Below, piece by piece: positions 33,458-42,855 of a stretch of 64,000 bases of DNA (position 1 is its first letter; each line of letters begins with the position of its first letter). The notes below the pieces were generated by a model. That model saw only the letters and a list, made by a program, of their open reading frames with translations, was not told where the DNA came from and searched no databases. A program made the position numbers and the translations under genes. The stretch comes from an uncultured Alphaproteobacteria bacterium. GTDB taxonomy: Bacteria; Pseudomonadota; Alphaproteobacteria; RF32; CAG-239. The stretch covers positions 124,001 through 188,000 of the forward strand of contig CAKQDU010000002.1 of the NCBI GenBank assembly GCA_934229625.1, written 5' to 3'.

Positions 33458-35884
33458 ATGGTTAAATTTTTTAAAACTCTGTTTATTGTCTTTTTTGCCG
33501 CATTTTTGTTTGCCGGCAATCTGCAAGCCGCTGACGGTGCGGATTCTAAAAACTCCATAGACTTTAACAAAGTCAATAAAAAGCTGGAGCAAATTGACAA
33601 TGCGCTGAAAGGCGAAAATTTAACTGAAGAAAATATCAACAGCTATGTCAGCTATTTAAGCGAACAAGAAGCGAAAATCAGCGCCAACCGCAAAGATTTG
33701 GACAAAGAAATCAAATATATCCAAAAGCAGCTGGACGCCTTAGGCGAACCGAAAGAAGGCGCTACCGAAGACAAGGTTATAACCAAGCAGCGCAATGATT
33801 TGACTAAAGAGCTGACGGCCGAAGACCGTGTTTTGAAAGAAGCCGATTTGCTGATTGTCAAAATAGAAGACTTAACCACGCAGGTTTTAAATGCGCGCAG
33901 CAAGCGTGTTTACGGCGACTTAATCACCAAGCAATCAGCCTTGATTAACCCGATGGTTTTCTTTAACAGCCTAAAGCTTTACGCCATTTTCTTTTGGGAT
34001 ATCACAAAATCTCCGGTTGACTGGTATCAGGGTATTCCTAAAGAAGCCAGAAGCTACACCATATTCAGCATTGTTTCTATGGCGCTTATTTTGATTGCCG
34101 CGTTGGCGGTTGCCGTTATTTTGCGTAAATATATCTTAGCGCATTGGGGATACAAAGATGACATAGAGCTGCCGCATTTCAGCCGCAAAGTTGTTGCCGC
34201 CATTGCCGTTGCCATTGCCCGAGGATTGATTCCTGACGCTTTTGTCGGCGCTTGTATGATTTGGATGGTCAGCACAAAAATTTTTGGCGACAGCTTACTG
34301 GGACATGTTTTAATGATAAGCGGTTTCGCCTCGTTTTTAGCGATTATTGAGGCAACTATTTCCCGTGTGACTTTTGCGCCTAACCACCCTCAATGGAGGC
34401 TATTTAACATTCCCAACGACCAAGCTTTACGTTTCACCAGAGTAATATTTTTATTTATCATCTGTAACGCCATCGCTCTCATACAGGTTGTTGTTGCCCA
34501 AAAGGCAAAATACTCCATTGACACCATACATTTTTTGACAATGATTTCCTGTGCGGTTAAGGCGTTTTTCCTGATTTGGATAATCAAAATCGCCGTGGAT
34601 TCATATCGAGAAAGAAAAGGAATTACCCCCGAAAATATTGAAGAAAATGAAGAAGAAACTGATTCGCTGGACAGCGGATTCAAAATTATGGTTGCCAGCA
34701 ATCTGCTGTTAGCCACTGCTTTCGGCTTGTCTTTAGTCGGCTATCCGGAACTTTCTTCCTTTATTTTGCGCAACCTTATTTTATCTATGGTAATTTTTGG
34801 TATTTTTGAACTTTTCCGCCATGCTTTTATAGATATCCTAAAGCGCCTTATTTTGGCAAGTCCCTGGATGAAATCCATCCGCATCACCAAACGCAACATC
34901 AGTAAGATAGAATTTTGGCTGACTTCTTTTATTAACCCGATTTTGATATTGGCTCTTATTTTTATTTTATTAAATCTGTGGGGATTACCTGGTGATTTTA
35001 TGCTGCAAATGGGCAAAAAACTATTGTTTGGTTTCAAAATCGGCGGCGTACAGATTTCCTTAATCGCCATTGCTTTTGGTATTTTAGTGTTCTTTGTATC
35101 TTTAACAATTGTAAAAATCATCAAAAAGCATCTGGCGTCAAATGTTTTCAACAATATGGATATTGACGACGGCATTAAGCACTCGCTGATTTCCGGCATC
35201 AGCTTTGTAGGTTTCATTATATCATGCTTGCTGGCGATTATCGCCGTTGGTGTTGACTTAACAAACCTCGCATTCATCGCCGGTGCTTTGTCAGTCGGTA
35301 TCGGTTTCGGCTTGCAGGATGTGATTAAGAACCTTGTATCCGGTATCATAATTTTGTTTGAGCGTCCGTTCAAGGTCGGCGACTGGGTAATTATGAACGA
35401 TACAGAAGGTAAAATTAAGCAAATTAACATCCGCTCTACCGAAATGGAAAGTTTTAACCGCACCAGCGTGATTGTGCCGAATGCGACTTTGCTTTCCAGC
35501 TCTATTGTCAACTTGACCCACGGCGACAATATCTCGCGTCAAAGCATCAGCGTTGGCGTAGCCTATGGTTCAGACGTGGAAAAAGTTCGCAAGATTTTGC
35601 TTGAATGCGCTTTGGCTCATAAGTATGTCATGAAAAATCCGGCTCCTTATGTGCTGTTCAAAGATTTTGCCGACAGCAGCCTGAATTTTGAGCTACGCTG
35701 CTATACCAATGATATTTGGAAAGGCTGGATTGTGCCAAGCGATTTGCGCTTTGCCATCAACAAACGCTTTATTGAAGAAGGTATAGAAATTCCGTTTCCG
35801 CAGATTGTGGTTCACTCCGGCGAAAAAGTTGCGCAGGATAATCAGTTCTACGCCCTCAAAAAAGGAGAGACAGAACAAAGCTGA
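33458..35884 (+). CDS. Large MscS family mechanosensitive channel
   Basis: The 808-residue protein has a signal peptide (FAGNLQAADG), a Lys/Glu-rich periplasmic coiled-coil (residues about 30-150; DUF3772-like), many membrane helices and a C-terminal MscS domain. The pore helix and vestibule signature is ALSVGIGFGLQDVIKNLVSG followed by FERPFKVGDWVIM, IRSTEMESFNRTSVIVPN. It is close in architecture to MscK/YbdG-type channels. These channels release ions during osmotic downshift. The gene starts ten bases after the USG-1-like stop and may be in one transcript with it; a terminator follows at 35907. Confidence 0.9.
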   Translation: MVKFFKTLFIVFFAAFLFAGNLQAADGADSKNSIDFNKVNKKLEQIDNALKGENLTEENINSYVSYLSEQEAKISANRKDLDKEIKYIQKQLDALGEPKEGATEDKVITKQRNDLTKELTAEDRVLKEADLLIVKIEDLTTQVLNARSKRVYGDLITKQSALINPMVFFNSLKLYAIFFWDITKSPVDWYQGIPKEARSYTIFSIVSMALILIAALAVAVILRKYILAHWGYKDDIELPHFSRKVVAAIAVAIARGLIPDAFVGACMIWMVSTKIFGDSLLGHVLMISGFASFLAIIEATISRVTFAPNHPQWRLFNIPNDQALRFTRVIFLFIICNAIALIQVVVAQKAKYSIDTIHFLTMISCAVKAFFLIWIIKIAVDSYRERKGITPENIEENEEETDSLDSGFKIMVASNLLLATAFGLSLVGYPELSSFILRNLILSMVIFGIFELFRHAFIDILKRLILASPWMKSIRITKRNISKIEFWLTSFINPILILALIFILLNLWGLPGDFMLQMGKKLLFGFKIGGVQISLIAIAFGILVFFVSLTIVKIIKKHLASNVFNNMDIDDGIKHSLISGISFVGFIISCLLAIIAVGVDLTNLAFIAGALSVGIGFGLQDVIKNLVSGIIILFERPFKVGDWVIMNDTEGKIKQINIRSTEMESFNRTSVIVPNATLLSSSIVNLTHGDNISRQSISVGVAYGSDVEKVRKILLECALAHKYVMKNPAPYVLFKDFADSSLNFELRCYTNDIWKGWIVPSDLRFAINKRFIEEGIEIPFPQIVVHSGEKVAQDNQFYALKKGETEQS

Positions 35885-35906
35885 TATATATAAGTCTGCA
35901 TTATTG

Positions 35907-35940
35907 CCGGTTTCAGCCAGTCTGAAGCCGGTATTTTTTT
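35907..35940 (+). terminator. Terminator after the MscS gene
   Basis: CCGG...TTCAG (35907-35916) pairs with CTGAA..CCGG (35922-35931), followed by TATTTTTTT. Confidence 0.8.
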
Positions 35941-36032
35941 ACTTATACTCCTGACTATTACCAAAGTAATATAACCCTTAGCTTATTGCAAAATATAAAA
36001 TTTTATGTTATTAAGGAAATTGAAAGAATTAA

Positions 36033-36125
36033 GCAGTATGCTTACTGCCAGCGGAACTTAGGAGGTTCCCTAAATATAATTCTAACTTTGAGCTTAGGAG
36101 GCTCATAATATATTTTTTTTAGGAG
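36033..36125 (+). promoter_or_regulatory. Three tandem leader hairpins, two with identical TTAGGAG loops
   Basis: GCAGTA-TGCT-TACTGC (36033-36048) is the first hairpin. GGAAC/GTTCC (36053-36069) and GAGC/GCTC (36090-36104) each expose the same seven-base loop TTAGGAG. The pilin ribosome binding site is the same sequence, TTAGGAG (36119-36125). GGA in a hairpin loop is the hallmark of CsrA/RsmA binding sites, so binding of a protein across the loops and the ribosome binding site could block translation. The loop match is seen; the CsrA link is inference. Confidence 0.5.
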
Positions 36126-36132
36126 AAAAACA

Positions 36133-36783
36133 ATGAGAGTAAACGAATCTGGTCGTTCAATGATTGAAATGCTGGGCGTTTTGGCTATTATCGGTGTATT
36201 GTCCGTTGGTGGTATTGCCGGCTATTCAAAAGCTATGAACAAATTCAAAACAAACAAAGTTGCTGATAACGTTTCTATGTTGGTTGCCAACATCAAAACT
36301 TTGTATGCTCAGCAAAATACTTATGCCGGCTTGAACAACGGTACCGCCGTTTCTATGGGCGTGGTTCCAGATGAATTAGGTACAGCCTACAGCGGTGCTA
36401 GCGCTACTTTGACCAACGCGTTCAACGGCCCTGTATTCATTAAACAGTCTGACAGTACAGCAGCTAATGATGGCAAAGCGTTCACAATTCAATTCAACAA
36501 CTTGTCTCGTGAAGCTTGCATCTCTTTAGCTACCAATGACTGGGGTTCTGGTTATTCTTCAGGCTTGATTGCTTTGCAAGTACGTGGTACTTCTACATCA
36601 GCTTCCTCTACAGCAGGAACACCTTTACTGAACGGCACATATATCGGCAACCAAGGTACAGCAAATAGCATTGCGACCCCTGGTGGTAGCGTTCAGTCTG
36701 TTCCAATGGCTGTTACCGCAGCTGCTACAGCTTGCTCATGCACATCTGGTAACACCTGCTCTATTGAATGGAAATACTACTGA
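36133..36783 (+). CDS. Type IV pilin-like major subunit
   Basis: The 216-residue prepilin has a short leader ending in Gly (MRVNESG), then mature RSMIEMLGVLAIIGVLSVGG with the conserved Glu at position 5 and the hydrophobic assembly helix. After processing by a prepilin peptidase it would assemble into a type IV (class IVb/PilS-like) pilus. The globular part is rich in Thr, Ser, Gly and Ala and contains paired cysteines (CSCTSGNTC) near the C-terminus for a disulfide loop. It lies alone with its own leader and terminator, as expected for a strongly expressed subunit. The assembly machinery is not in the window. The second pilin-like gene at 45707 shares the same N-terminus. Confidence 0.85.
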   Translation: MRVNESGRSMIEMLGVLAIIGVLSVGGIAGYSKAMNKFKTNKVADNVSMLVANIKTLYAQQNTYAGLNNGTAVSMGVVPDELGTAYSGASATLTNAFNGPVFIKQSDSTAANDGKAFTIQFNNLSREACISLATNDWGSGYSSGLIALQVRGTSTSASSTAGTPLLNGTYIGNQGTANSIATPGGSVQSVPMAVTAAATACSCTSGNTCSIEWKYY

Positions 36784-36813
36784 TTTCCGCAGCAGATTGC
36801 TAAGAATAAAAAA

Positions 36814-36842
36814 ATACCGCCATTCTTCGGCGGTATTTTTTT
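36814..36842. terminator. Terminator between pilin and suf genes
   Basis: ATACCGCC (36814-36821) pairs with GGCGGTAT (36829-36836), with A and T runs on opposite sides, so it can serve both convergent genes. Confidence 0.85.
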
Positions 36843-36891
36843 TATCCTTCTTTCGTATATAAAAAGTTATAACATACATTTGTTATATATT

Positions 36892-38139
36892 TCACAGCGC
36901 TTTTTTAAGCCATTCGCAAAATTGCTCATCTTCCACCTTTTGCAAAGCCTCGTTTAAATACGCCTCAATCAATATTTGTTTAGCGTCGCCCAATGCAATA
37001 CCGCGAGTTTGGATATAGAACAGCTGTTCTTTATCCAAATCGCCGCTGGCAGCGCCATGCGAACATTTTACATCATCGGCGAAAATCTCCAGCTCCGGTT
37101 TGCAATCAACCTCGGCATTGTCACTTAATAGCAAAGTTCTGTGCAGCTGATATCCTTCGGTCTGCTGAGCGTTTGGCGCAATATGTATCTGCCCTTGAAA
37201 CACACCTCGGCTGCTGCCGTCCAGCACACCTTTAACTAACTGATTAGACATTGTGTGCGCGGCCAAATGGCGTATATTGGTTGTTATGTCGGAATGACCG
37301 TCATTATATAAGCGATATGCACCGTTTACATCGGTTTCAGCTCCCTCTTGCTGTAGCTGAATATACGATTCGTTTCGAGCTAAACGGCATTCGCCTTGCG
37401 CGCAAAAGGCCTTATATTTGCCGTTTTGCCGAACAACAACGCTGTTTAGAGCGATATGCAGCGCATGAGCCGCCTTTTTAACCCGTTTATAGTGCTTCAA
37501 AACCGCTTCGCTGCCGATATATATTTCATTTACAATATTATTGAAATAAAATTCATCGCCGCCGAAAAAATCTTCCAGCAAAGTCAATTGCGCGCCGCTT
37601 TCCAGCACTATAAGATTCCGCACGTTTTGCCACAAATTTTGCCCATGCGAATGGTATGCAAGCAACACCGGCTTTTCAATTATGGCATTGCGTTCTGCCG
37701 CAATCATCAATCCCTGTTCCAAATAGGCGGTGTTGAGAGCTGCAAACGGAAATTGTTCAACTTCAAACGACTTATTTAAGTATTTTTGCGCTTCTTTATC
37801 ATAAATAGCTTCAACTAATGGCTTAATGATTAAACCGCGCGGCAGCTCGGTATGTTCTATATCCGGTTTACCATTGCAAAAATGAACCTTAATCACGTCA
37901 AAGGGCAAGTCCTCGGCCTCATGACAATGGCATTCTCCGCCGCATTGGCAATGATGCGGTTCGCTGTCTATAATCAAATCCTTAAAAGCCGATTCTTTTA
38001 AATAAGAATATTTCCACGCTTCGGTTTTGGCGGTTGGCAAACCTTGTTTTATATATGCGGACAAACCTTTTTCTCTAAGACCGGCAAGCCACGGCATATT
38101 TTCTCCCCAAAGTTCAATATTTTGCTGTGTCAAACTCAT
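36892..38139 (-). CDS. sufD: Fe-S cluster assembly protein SufD
   Basis: The 415-residue protein is the scaffold partner of SufB in the SufBC2D complex. Family features are GLPTAKTEAWKYSYL at the start, the beta-helix core (GAQLTLLEDFFGG, SGAQ-type repeats), and HGAASGDLDKEQLFYIQTRGI near the end, which carries the conserved His. A cysteine/histidine-rich insertion HHCQCGGECHCHE (residues 62-74) is unusual and could bind metal. It is the last gene of sufBCD with no gap to sufC. SufS and SufE partners are not in the window. Confidence 0.93.
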   Translation of the reverse strand: MSLTQQNIELWGENMPWLAGLREKGLSAYIKQGLPTAKTEAWKYSYLKESAFKDLIIDSEPHHCQCGGECHCHEAEDLPFDVIKVHFCNGKPDIEHTELPRGLIIKPLVEAIYDKEAQKYLNKSFEVEQFPFAALNTAYLEQGLMIAAERNAIIEKPVLLAYHSHGQNLWQNVRNLIVLESGAQLTLLEDFFGGDEFYFNNIVNEIYIGSEAVLKHYKRVKKAAHALHIALNSVVVRQNGKYKAFCAQGECRLARNESYIQLQQEGAETDVNGAYRLYNDGHSDITTNIRHLAAHTMSNQLVKGVLDGSSRGVFQGQIHIAPNAQQTEGYQLHRTLLLSDNAEVDCKPELEIFADDVKCSHGAASGDLDKEQLFYIQTRGIALGDAKQILIEAYLNEALQKVEDEQFCEWLKKAL

Positions 38140-38898
38140 TTAGGCCGCCTTTATAAACTGAGTATACCCGTTGCTTTCAATTTCTTGCGCCAACGACATA
38201 TCACCGGAACAAACAATATGCCCGTCGGCGTAAACATGTACATAATCCGGCTGCAAATAAGTCAAAAGTTTAACATGATGAGTGATAACCAAAAGAGAAG
38301 TATCTTTGGTGCGCAGGCGGTTAACGCTTTCGGCCACAATTTTAATAGCGTCGACATCCAGTCCGGAATCCGTTTCATCCAAAATAGCCAAAGCCGGCTC
38401 CAGCAAACTCATTTGCAAAGCTTCCAAACGTTTTTTTTCACCGCCGGAAAAACCGACATTCATTTCACGTTTTAACATTTCTCCGCTGATGTTTAATTCT
38501 TTAGCCTTAGTCCGTAAAAGTTTCAAAAATTCGGCAGCATCTAATTCCGGCAGGTTCATAGCCTTGCGTTTGGCGTTGACGGCATGTTTCAAAAAACTGC
38601 TGCAGCTGACGCCTGGAATAGCGACCGGCGCCTGCATACTCAAAAACAGACCGAGCCAAGCGCGTTCTTCCGGTTTAAGCTCTAACAAATTTTTTTCCTT
38701 AAAGGTTATGTTTCCGGAGGTCACCTCATAGTCAGGCTTACCAGCCAAAACATACGAAAGAGTGGATTTTCCGGCACCGTTTGGCCCCATAAGCGCGTGA
38801 ACTTCTCCTTTGTTGATTGTCAGGTTCAAACCTTTTACAATTTCTTTTTCCGGCACGCGGGCGCACAAATTTTCAACTTTTAACAAACATTCAGACAT
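38140..38898 (-). CDS. sufC: Fe-S cluster assembly ATPase SufC
   Basis: The 252-residue ABC-type ATPase has Walker A GPNGAGKSTLSYVLAG, the signature SGGEKKRLEALQM and Walker B LAILDETDSGLD, the SufC-specific form in which Glu and Asp follow LDE. It binds SufB and SufD and drives the shape change needed for cluster building. The stop codon abuts the sufD start, and sufB ends ten bases upstream, so the three genes form one operon. Length is typical. Confidence 0.97.
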   Translation of the reverse strand: MSECLLKVENLCARVPEKEIVKGLNLTINKGEVHALMGPNGAGKSTLSYVLAGKPDYEVTSGNITFKEKNLLELKPEERAWLGLFLSMQAPVAIPGVSCSSFLKHAVNAKRKAMNLPELDAAEFLKLLRTKAKELNISGEMLKREMNVGFSGGEKKRLEALQMSLLEPALAILDETDSGLDVDAIKIVAESVNRLRTKDTSLLVITHHVKLLTYLQPDYVHVYADGHIVCSGDMSLAQEIESNGYTQFIKAA

Positions 38899-38908
38899 GA
38901 TAAATCCT

Positions 38909-40351
38909 TTATCCTACGCCTCCTTCAAGGCTGATATTTATAAGTTTTGCCGCTTCTATGGCAAATTCCATCGGCAAATGCTGCATAACTTCCTTACAAA
39001 AACCATTCACAATAAGCCCTATTGCTTCTTCCTCGCTTATTCCTCGCTGCTGACAATAAAAAAGCTGCTCATCGCTGATTTTTGAGGTTGTGGCCTCGTG
39101 TTCCAATACAGCCGATTTATTGCGGTTTGTGATATATGGCACGGTATGCGAGCCGCAATTTGAGCCAATCAGCAAACTGTCGCATTGTGAATAGTTACGG
39201 GCATTGCCGGCATTTTTACCAACAGCCACCAAACCGCGGTAAGTTTGGTTGGAATAACCGGCTGAAATACCTTTGGAAATAATTTTCGAGGTGGTGTTTT
39301 TACCAATATGAATCATCTTTGTTCCGGTGTCTGCCTGCTGATGATTGTTGGTTATTGCCACCGAATAAAACTCTCCGGAAGAATTATCCCCCTCCAAAAC
39401 ACAGGACGGATATTTCCAAGTTACTGCCGAACCGGTTTCCACCTGTGTCCACGAAATTTTCGCATTGCGTCCGCGGCAGGCAGCTCTTTTTGTCACAAAG
39501 TTATAAACACCGCCTTTGCCGTCCTTATCCCCCGGATACCAATTTTGCACGGTAGAATATTTAACTTCGGCGTTGTTCATAACAACTATTTCCACAATGG
39601 CGGCATGCAGCTGATTTTCATCACGCTGCGGAGCTGTGCATCCTTCAAGATACGAAACATAACTGTCATCTTCGGCAATAATGAGCGTACGCTCAAACTG
39701 CCCCGTATTTTTAGCGTTTATGCGGAAATAGGTTGAAAGTTCCATCGGACAGATAACGCCTTTGGGAATATAAACAAACGAACCGTCAGTAAACACCGCC
39801 GAATTTAAACAGGCAAAAAAATTATCTGTATACGGAACTACGGAGCCTAAATATTTCTGCACCAAATCGGGGTGTTCTTTAACAGCTTCGGAAATAGAGC
39901 AAAAAATAATCCCCTTATCAGCCAATCGCGCGCGATAGGTCGTGGCGACAGAAACGCTGTCAAACACGGCGTCAACGGCGACACCGGACAAAACTTCTTG
40001 CTCTTTGAGCGGAATCCCCAAACGATTATATGTATCCAGCAGATTCTTATCCACCTCATCCAAACTCTTTGGTTTTGCTTTTTGCACCGGAGCGGCATAA
40101 TAGCTTAAATTTTGATAATCTATCTTATCATAAACCAGCTTGGCCCATGTCGGCTCCTGCATTTTAAGCCAATGGCGATAGGCTTTCAATCGGCGTTCCA
40201 AAAGCCAATCAGGTTCATTTTTTTTGGCAGATATAAAGCGGATAATATCTTCATTCAATCCTTTGGGAGCGGTGTCTGCCGCAATATCCGTCACAAACCC
40301 GTATTTATATTTATTACCGCCGAAATCTTCTATTTCAGGTTTTTTTGCCAC
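38909..40351 (-). CDS. sufB: Fe-S cluster assembly scaffold SufB
   Basis: The 480-residue protein receives sulfur from SufS/SufE and builds clusters together with SufCD. It shows the family sequence YYAAPVQKAKP, CPMELSTYFRINAKNTGQFERTL-type blocks, the EGCTAPQRDENQLHAAIVE segment with the candidate catalytic cysteine, GDNSSGEFYSVAITNNHQQADTG and a C-terminal EHEATTSKISDEQLFYCQQRG. It is the first gene of the operon. The 131 bases between its ATG and the divergent gene at 40483 would hold its promoter; no IscR-type site was recognised by eye. Confidence 0.97.
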   Translation of the reverse strand: MAKKPEIEDFGGNKYKYGFVTDIAADTAPKGLNEDIIRFISAKKNEPDWLLERRLKAYRHWLKMQEPTWAKLVYDKIDYQNLSYYAAPVQKAKPKSLDEVDKNLLDTYNRLGIPLKEQEVLSGVAVDAVFDSVSVATTYRARLADKGIIFCSISEAVKEHPDLVQKYLGSVVPYTDNFFACLNSAVFTDGSFVYIPKGVICPMELSTYFRINAKNTGQFERTLIIAEDDSYVSYLEGCTAPQRDENQLHAAIVEIVVMNNAEVKYSTVQNWYPGDKDGKGGVYNFVTKRAACRGRNAKISWTQVETGSAVTWKYPSCVLEGDNSSGEFYSVAITNNHQQADTGTKMIHIGKNTTSKIISKGISAGYSNQTYRGLVAVGKNAGNARNYSQCDSLLIGSNCGSHTVPYITNRNKSAVLEHEATTSKISDEQLFYCQQRGISEEEAIGLIVNGFCKEVMQHLPMEFAIEAAKLINISLEGGVG

Positions 40352-40482
40352 TTTAAACCAATCCTCTGTTTGTTTTATAAAACTGTCGCATCATACGCAA
40401 AACCCACAAAAAAATCAATAGTTGTTTACCTAATATTTATTTATTTGGGTTAAACATGTAAATAGTGAAAAAGGAAGAAAAA

Positions 40483-41481
40483 ATGATTTACGGACTTTTA
40501 GGACTGATTATTGCCCTGATTTTATATGTAATTTTGCTGCACTTTAAACTGCATGAGATGAAAGAACTTGTGCAGGAAAGCAATATCTTAACAACATCCG
40601 AAAATTCTTCGGCGCAGCAAACCTATTATCTGAAATTCAATGTCGATAAAGACATGAAAATTACTCAGGTCAACGGAGATACGCTGCAATACGGAGGCTA
40701 TACGCGTGAAAATTTAATAGGCGAAAATGTTTTGGGAACATTGTTAAAAGATATTCCGGCAAATCGGGAAATGCTTGAAGAAAGTTTCAGACAGCTGAAA
40801 AAGAAAAAACGCATTATTTCTTCTGAACAGGTGCTGCAAAAGGCTGATGGCGCTAAAATTCCGGTCTTGCTGCGCGCCCGTCCCATTTTAAACGAACTTT
40901 TGCAATGCCGCGGCATCAGCTTTTGGGGATATCCTCTTAAACAACAGCTCAATCTGGAAAAACAGCTTAAAAAGGTTCAGGAACAAGACCAGCTTATCGG
41001 CGATATTCTCAATGCCGAAAGTTTTTATAAATATTTGGATGACCGCGTTAAAATCTGCAATCGCTATAATCGTCAGCTACTGCTTATTGTGGTCGAACTC
41101 GCTGATATTTATAACTTTATAAATAAGGGTTTCAGTTTTGAAACAGGCGATAAAATGCTTCGTCTGGCCGCGGACGCCTGTATAGAATGCACAGGGAAAG
41201 ATGCTAAAATCGGCAGATTTGAACATACAAAAATCGGCATAATTTTGGAACAATTCGACAACGCAAAAATAGAAGAACTCACGCAAATTTTATGGGAAAA
41301 AATCATCGGAAATATCCGTAAATTAAATGTGGATAAAGTCAACGCCGGCATGGTGTGCGTATATTATGCTCGCCGCAAAAATAACGATGAAGCAGAAAAC
41401 ATGCTCTCGCGCACGCGCAAATATTTAAGCAATAGTCTGGCTATACATCGCTACGGCATAGGAACAAGAGACAAAAAATAA
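40483..41481 (+). CDS. Membrane-anchored PAS protein with degenerate GGDEF domain
   Basis: ATG 40483 follows AAGGAAG. The 332-residue product has one N-terminal membrane helix (MIYGLLGLIIALILYVILL), a PAS-like domain (about 50-150; VDKDMKITQVNGDTLQYGGY, then ENLIGENVLG) and a C-terminal GGDEF fold. The active-site GGDEF pentapeptide is replaced: where RLGGDEFAVLL would be expected the sequence reads IGRFEHTKIGIIL, so no c-di-GMP synthesis is likely. It may act as a c-di-GMP- or ligand-sensing regulator or an inactive partner. It precedes nlpD by 12 bases and may be cotranscribed with cell-envelope genes. Confidence 0.75.
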   Translation: MIYGLLGLIIALILYVILLHFKLHEMKELVQESNILTTSENSSAQQTYYLKFNVDKDMKITQVNGDTLQYGGYTRENLIGENVLGTLLKDIPANREMLEESFRQLKKKKRIISSEQVLQKADGAKIPVLLRARPILNELLQCRGISFWGYPLKQQLNLEKQLKKVQEQDQLIGDILNAESFYKYLDDRVKICNRYNRQLLLIVVELADIYNFINKGFSFETGDKMLRLAADACIECTGKDAKIGRFEHTKIGIILEQFDNAKIEELTQILWEKIIGNIRKLNVDKVNAGMVCVYYARRKNNDEAENMLSRTRKYLSNSLAIHRYGIGTRDKK

Positions 41482-41493
41482 GGACACGCCGAA

Positions 41494-42381
41494 TTGAAAA
41501 AATTTTTATACATAGCAATATTGGCGCTTGGACTTACGGGTTGTGCAGGTAAAGGCTGGATTTGGAATGGCTGGAGTTCGGCAAATTCAATTATAGTGCA
41601 GCGAGGCGATACCCTTTACAGTATTTCCAGACACTACGGAGTGCCGCTGAAAGACCTGATAAATGCCAATAATCTGCACGCTCCGTATACGCTGCACGTT
41701 GGACAAATTCTGAATTTGCCGGCAAAACAATATCACACGGTGCAGCGCGGTGACACACTTTACAGCATCTCCAAACAATATAACGTAGACATAACATCTC
41801 TCAGCCGTGTTAATAATTTACAAACGCCGTACTCTCTGAATGTTGGCGATAAACTGGTGCTTCCGGCGTCTGTCGGCAGCGTTACGCCATCTTCTTACGG
41901 CACAGTCCAAACTTCGGCACCCGACGCGTATCCGACAGTAAAAACTGCATACACTCCGGCAAAATCTGCTCCGCTGACAGATAGCTATGTTGCCCCTAAA
42001 GCTCGCAAAACAAAATTTGACTGGCCGGTAAAAGGTACAATAATTTCAGGCTATGGCAATTTGGGGAGCGGACGTAAAAATGACGGCATAAACATCAAGG
42101 CGGCGCTAGGAACCAACGTAAAAGCTGCGGATTCCGGAACAATTGCCTATGCCGGCAATGAACTCAAAGGTTTTGGCAACCTTATTTTAATAAAACACTC
42201 AGATGGATGGATAACGGCTTATGCGCACAACGACCGGCTTTTTGTGAAAAAAGGCCAAAAGGTTTCACGCGGTGAAAAAATTGCGACAGTCGGCAGTACC
42301 GGCAGCGTGACAACTCCACAGCTGCATTTTGAAGTTCGTTCAGGCAAAAAAGCCGTAAATCCGCGTCCATACCTTCCATAA
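41494..42381 (+). CDS. nlpD: NlpD-like lipoprotein: two LysM domains and a degenerate M23 domain
   Basis: Translation probably starts at TTG 41494, which follows AAGGA and gives a lipoprotein signal MKKFLYIAILALGLTGC. Two LysM domains follow (GDTLYSISRHYGV... and GDTLYSISKQYNV...). The M23/LytM domain (FDWPVKGTIISGYG to LHFEVRSGKKAVNP) resembles E. coli NlpD. The metal-binding HxGxD segment reads NDGIN, with both His and Asp lost, while YAHND and LHFEV remain, so hydrolysis is unlikely and it probably activates amidases at the septum. The usual neighbours pcm and rpoS are absent. Confidence 0.8.
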   Translation: MKKFLYIAILALGLTGCAGKGWIWNGWSSANSIIVQRGDTLYSISRHYGVPLKDLINANNLHAPYTLHVGQILNLPAKQYHTVQRGDTLYSISKQYNVDITSLSRVNNLQTPYSLNVGDKLVLPASVGSVTPSSYGTVQTSAPDAYPTVKTAYTPAKSAPLTDSYVAPKARKTKFDWPVKGTIISGYGNLGSGRKNDGINIKAALGTNVKAADSGTIAYAGNELKGFGNLILIKHSDGWITAYAHNDRLFVKKGQKVSRGEKIATVGSTGSVTTPQLHFEVRSGKKAVNPRPYLP

Positions 42382-42477
42382 TAGGCAAAAATTCCGTTAA
42401 TAACTTGAAATTTTAGTTTTTTCTCACAATAAATTGATGTAAAACTAACGCATAAATTTATGTGAAAGGAGAAAAAT

Positions 42478-42843
42478 ATGCTGATTAGTGATGCTTTTGC
42501 CTCCGCCGGAGAGGCTGGATTGCAAAGCGGTTCTATGGCTGTTACTTTAACACAGCTGGGTTTGATTTTGATAATTTTTTACTTTTTCCTCATTCGTCCG
42601 CAAACCAAAAAAATTAAGGAACATACGGCAATGACAGAAGGTCTGAAAGTCGGCGACCGTGTTTTGACAAGCGGCGGCATCTATGGTAAAATCACCAAGC
42701 TTAACGGCATGGAAGTTACTGTGGAAATTGCAGATGGTGTAAATGTTATCGTAGAACGCATGACCATTAACGGCGTGGTTGCTCCCGAAACAGAAAAAAG
42801 CAGCGCTAAACCTGCTAAAACAAAAGCTAAAAAAACAAAATAA
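42478..42843 (+). CDS. yajC: Sec translocase accessory subunit YajC
   Basis: The 121-residue protein has one membrane helix (LTQLGLILIIFYFFLIRPQTKK) and the family cytoplasmic domain (HTAMTEGLKVGDRVLTSGGIYGKI, DGVNVIVERMTI). YajC forms part of the SecDF-YajC complex that helps pull proteins through SecYEG. The C-terminal tail is a Lys/Ala-rich helix. The ribosome binding site GAAAGGAG is strong, and secD starts 12 bases later, so the three genes form one operon. Confidence 0.96.
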   Translation: MLISDAFASAGEAGLQSGSMAVTLTQLGLILIIFYFFLIRPQTKKIKEHTAMTEGLKVGDRVLTSGGIYGKITKLNGMEVTVEIADGVNVIVERMTINGVVAPETEKSSAKPAKTKAKKTK

Positions 42844-42855
42844 AAGGAAGAACAG

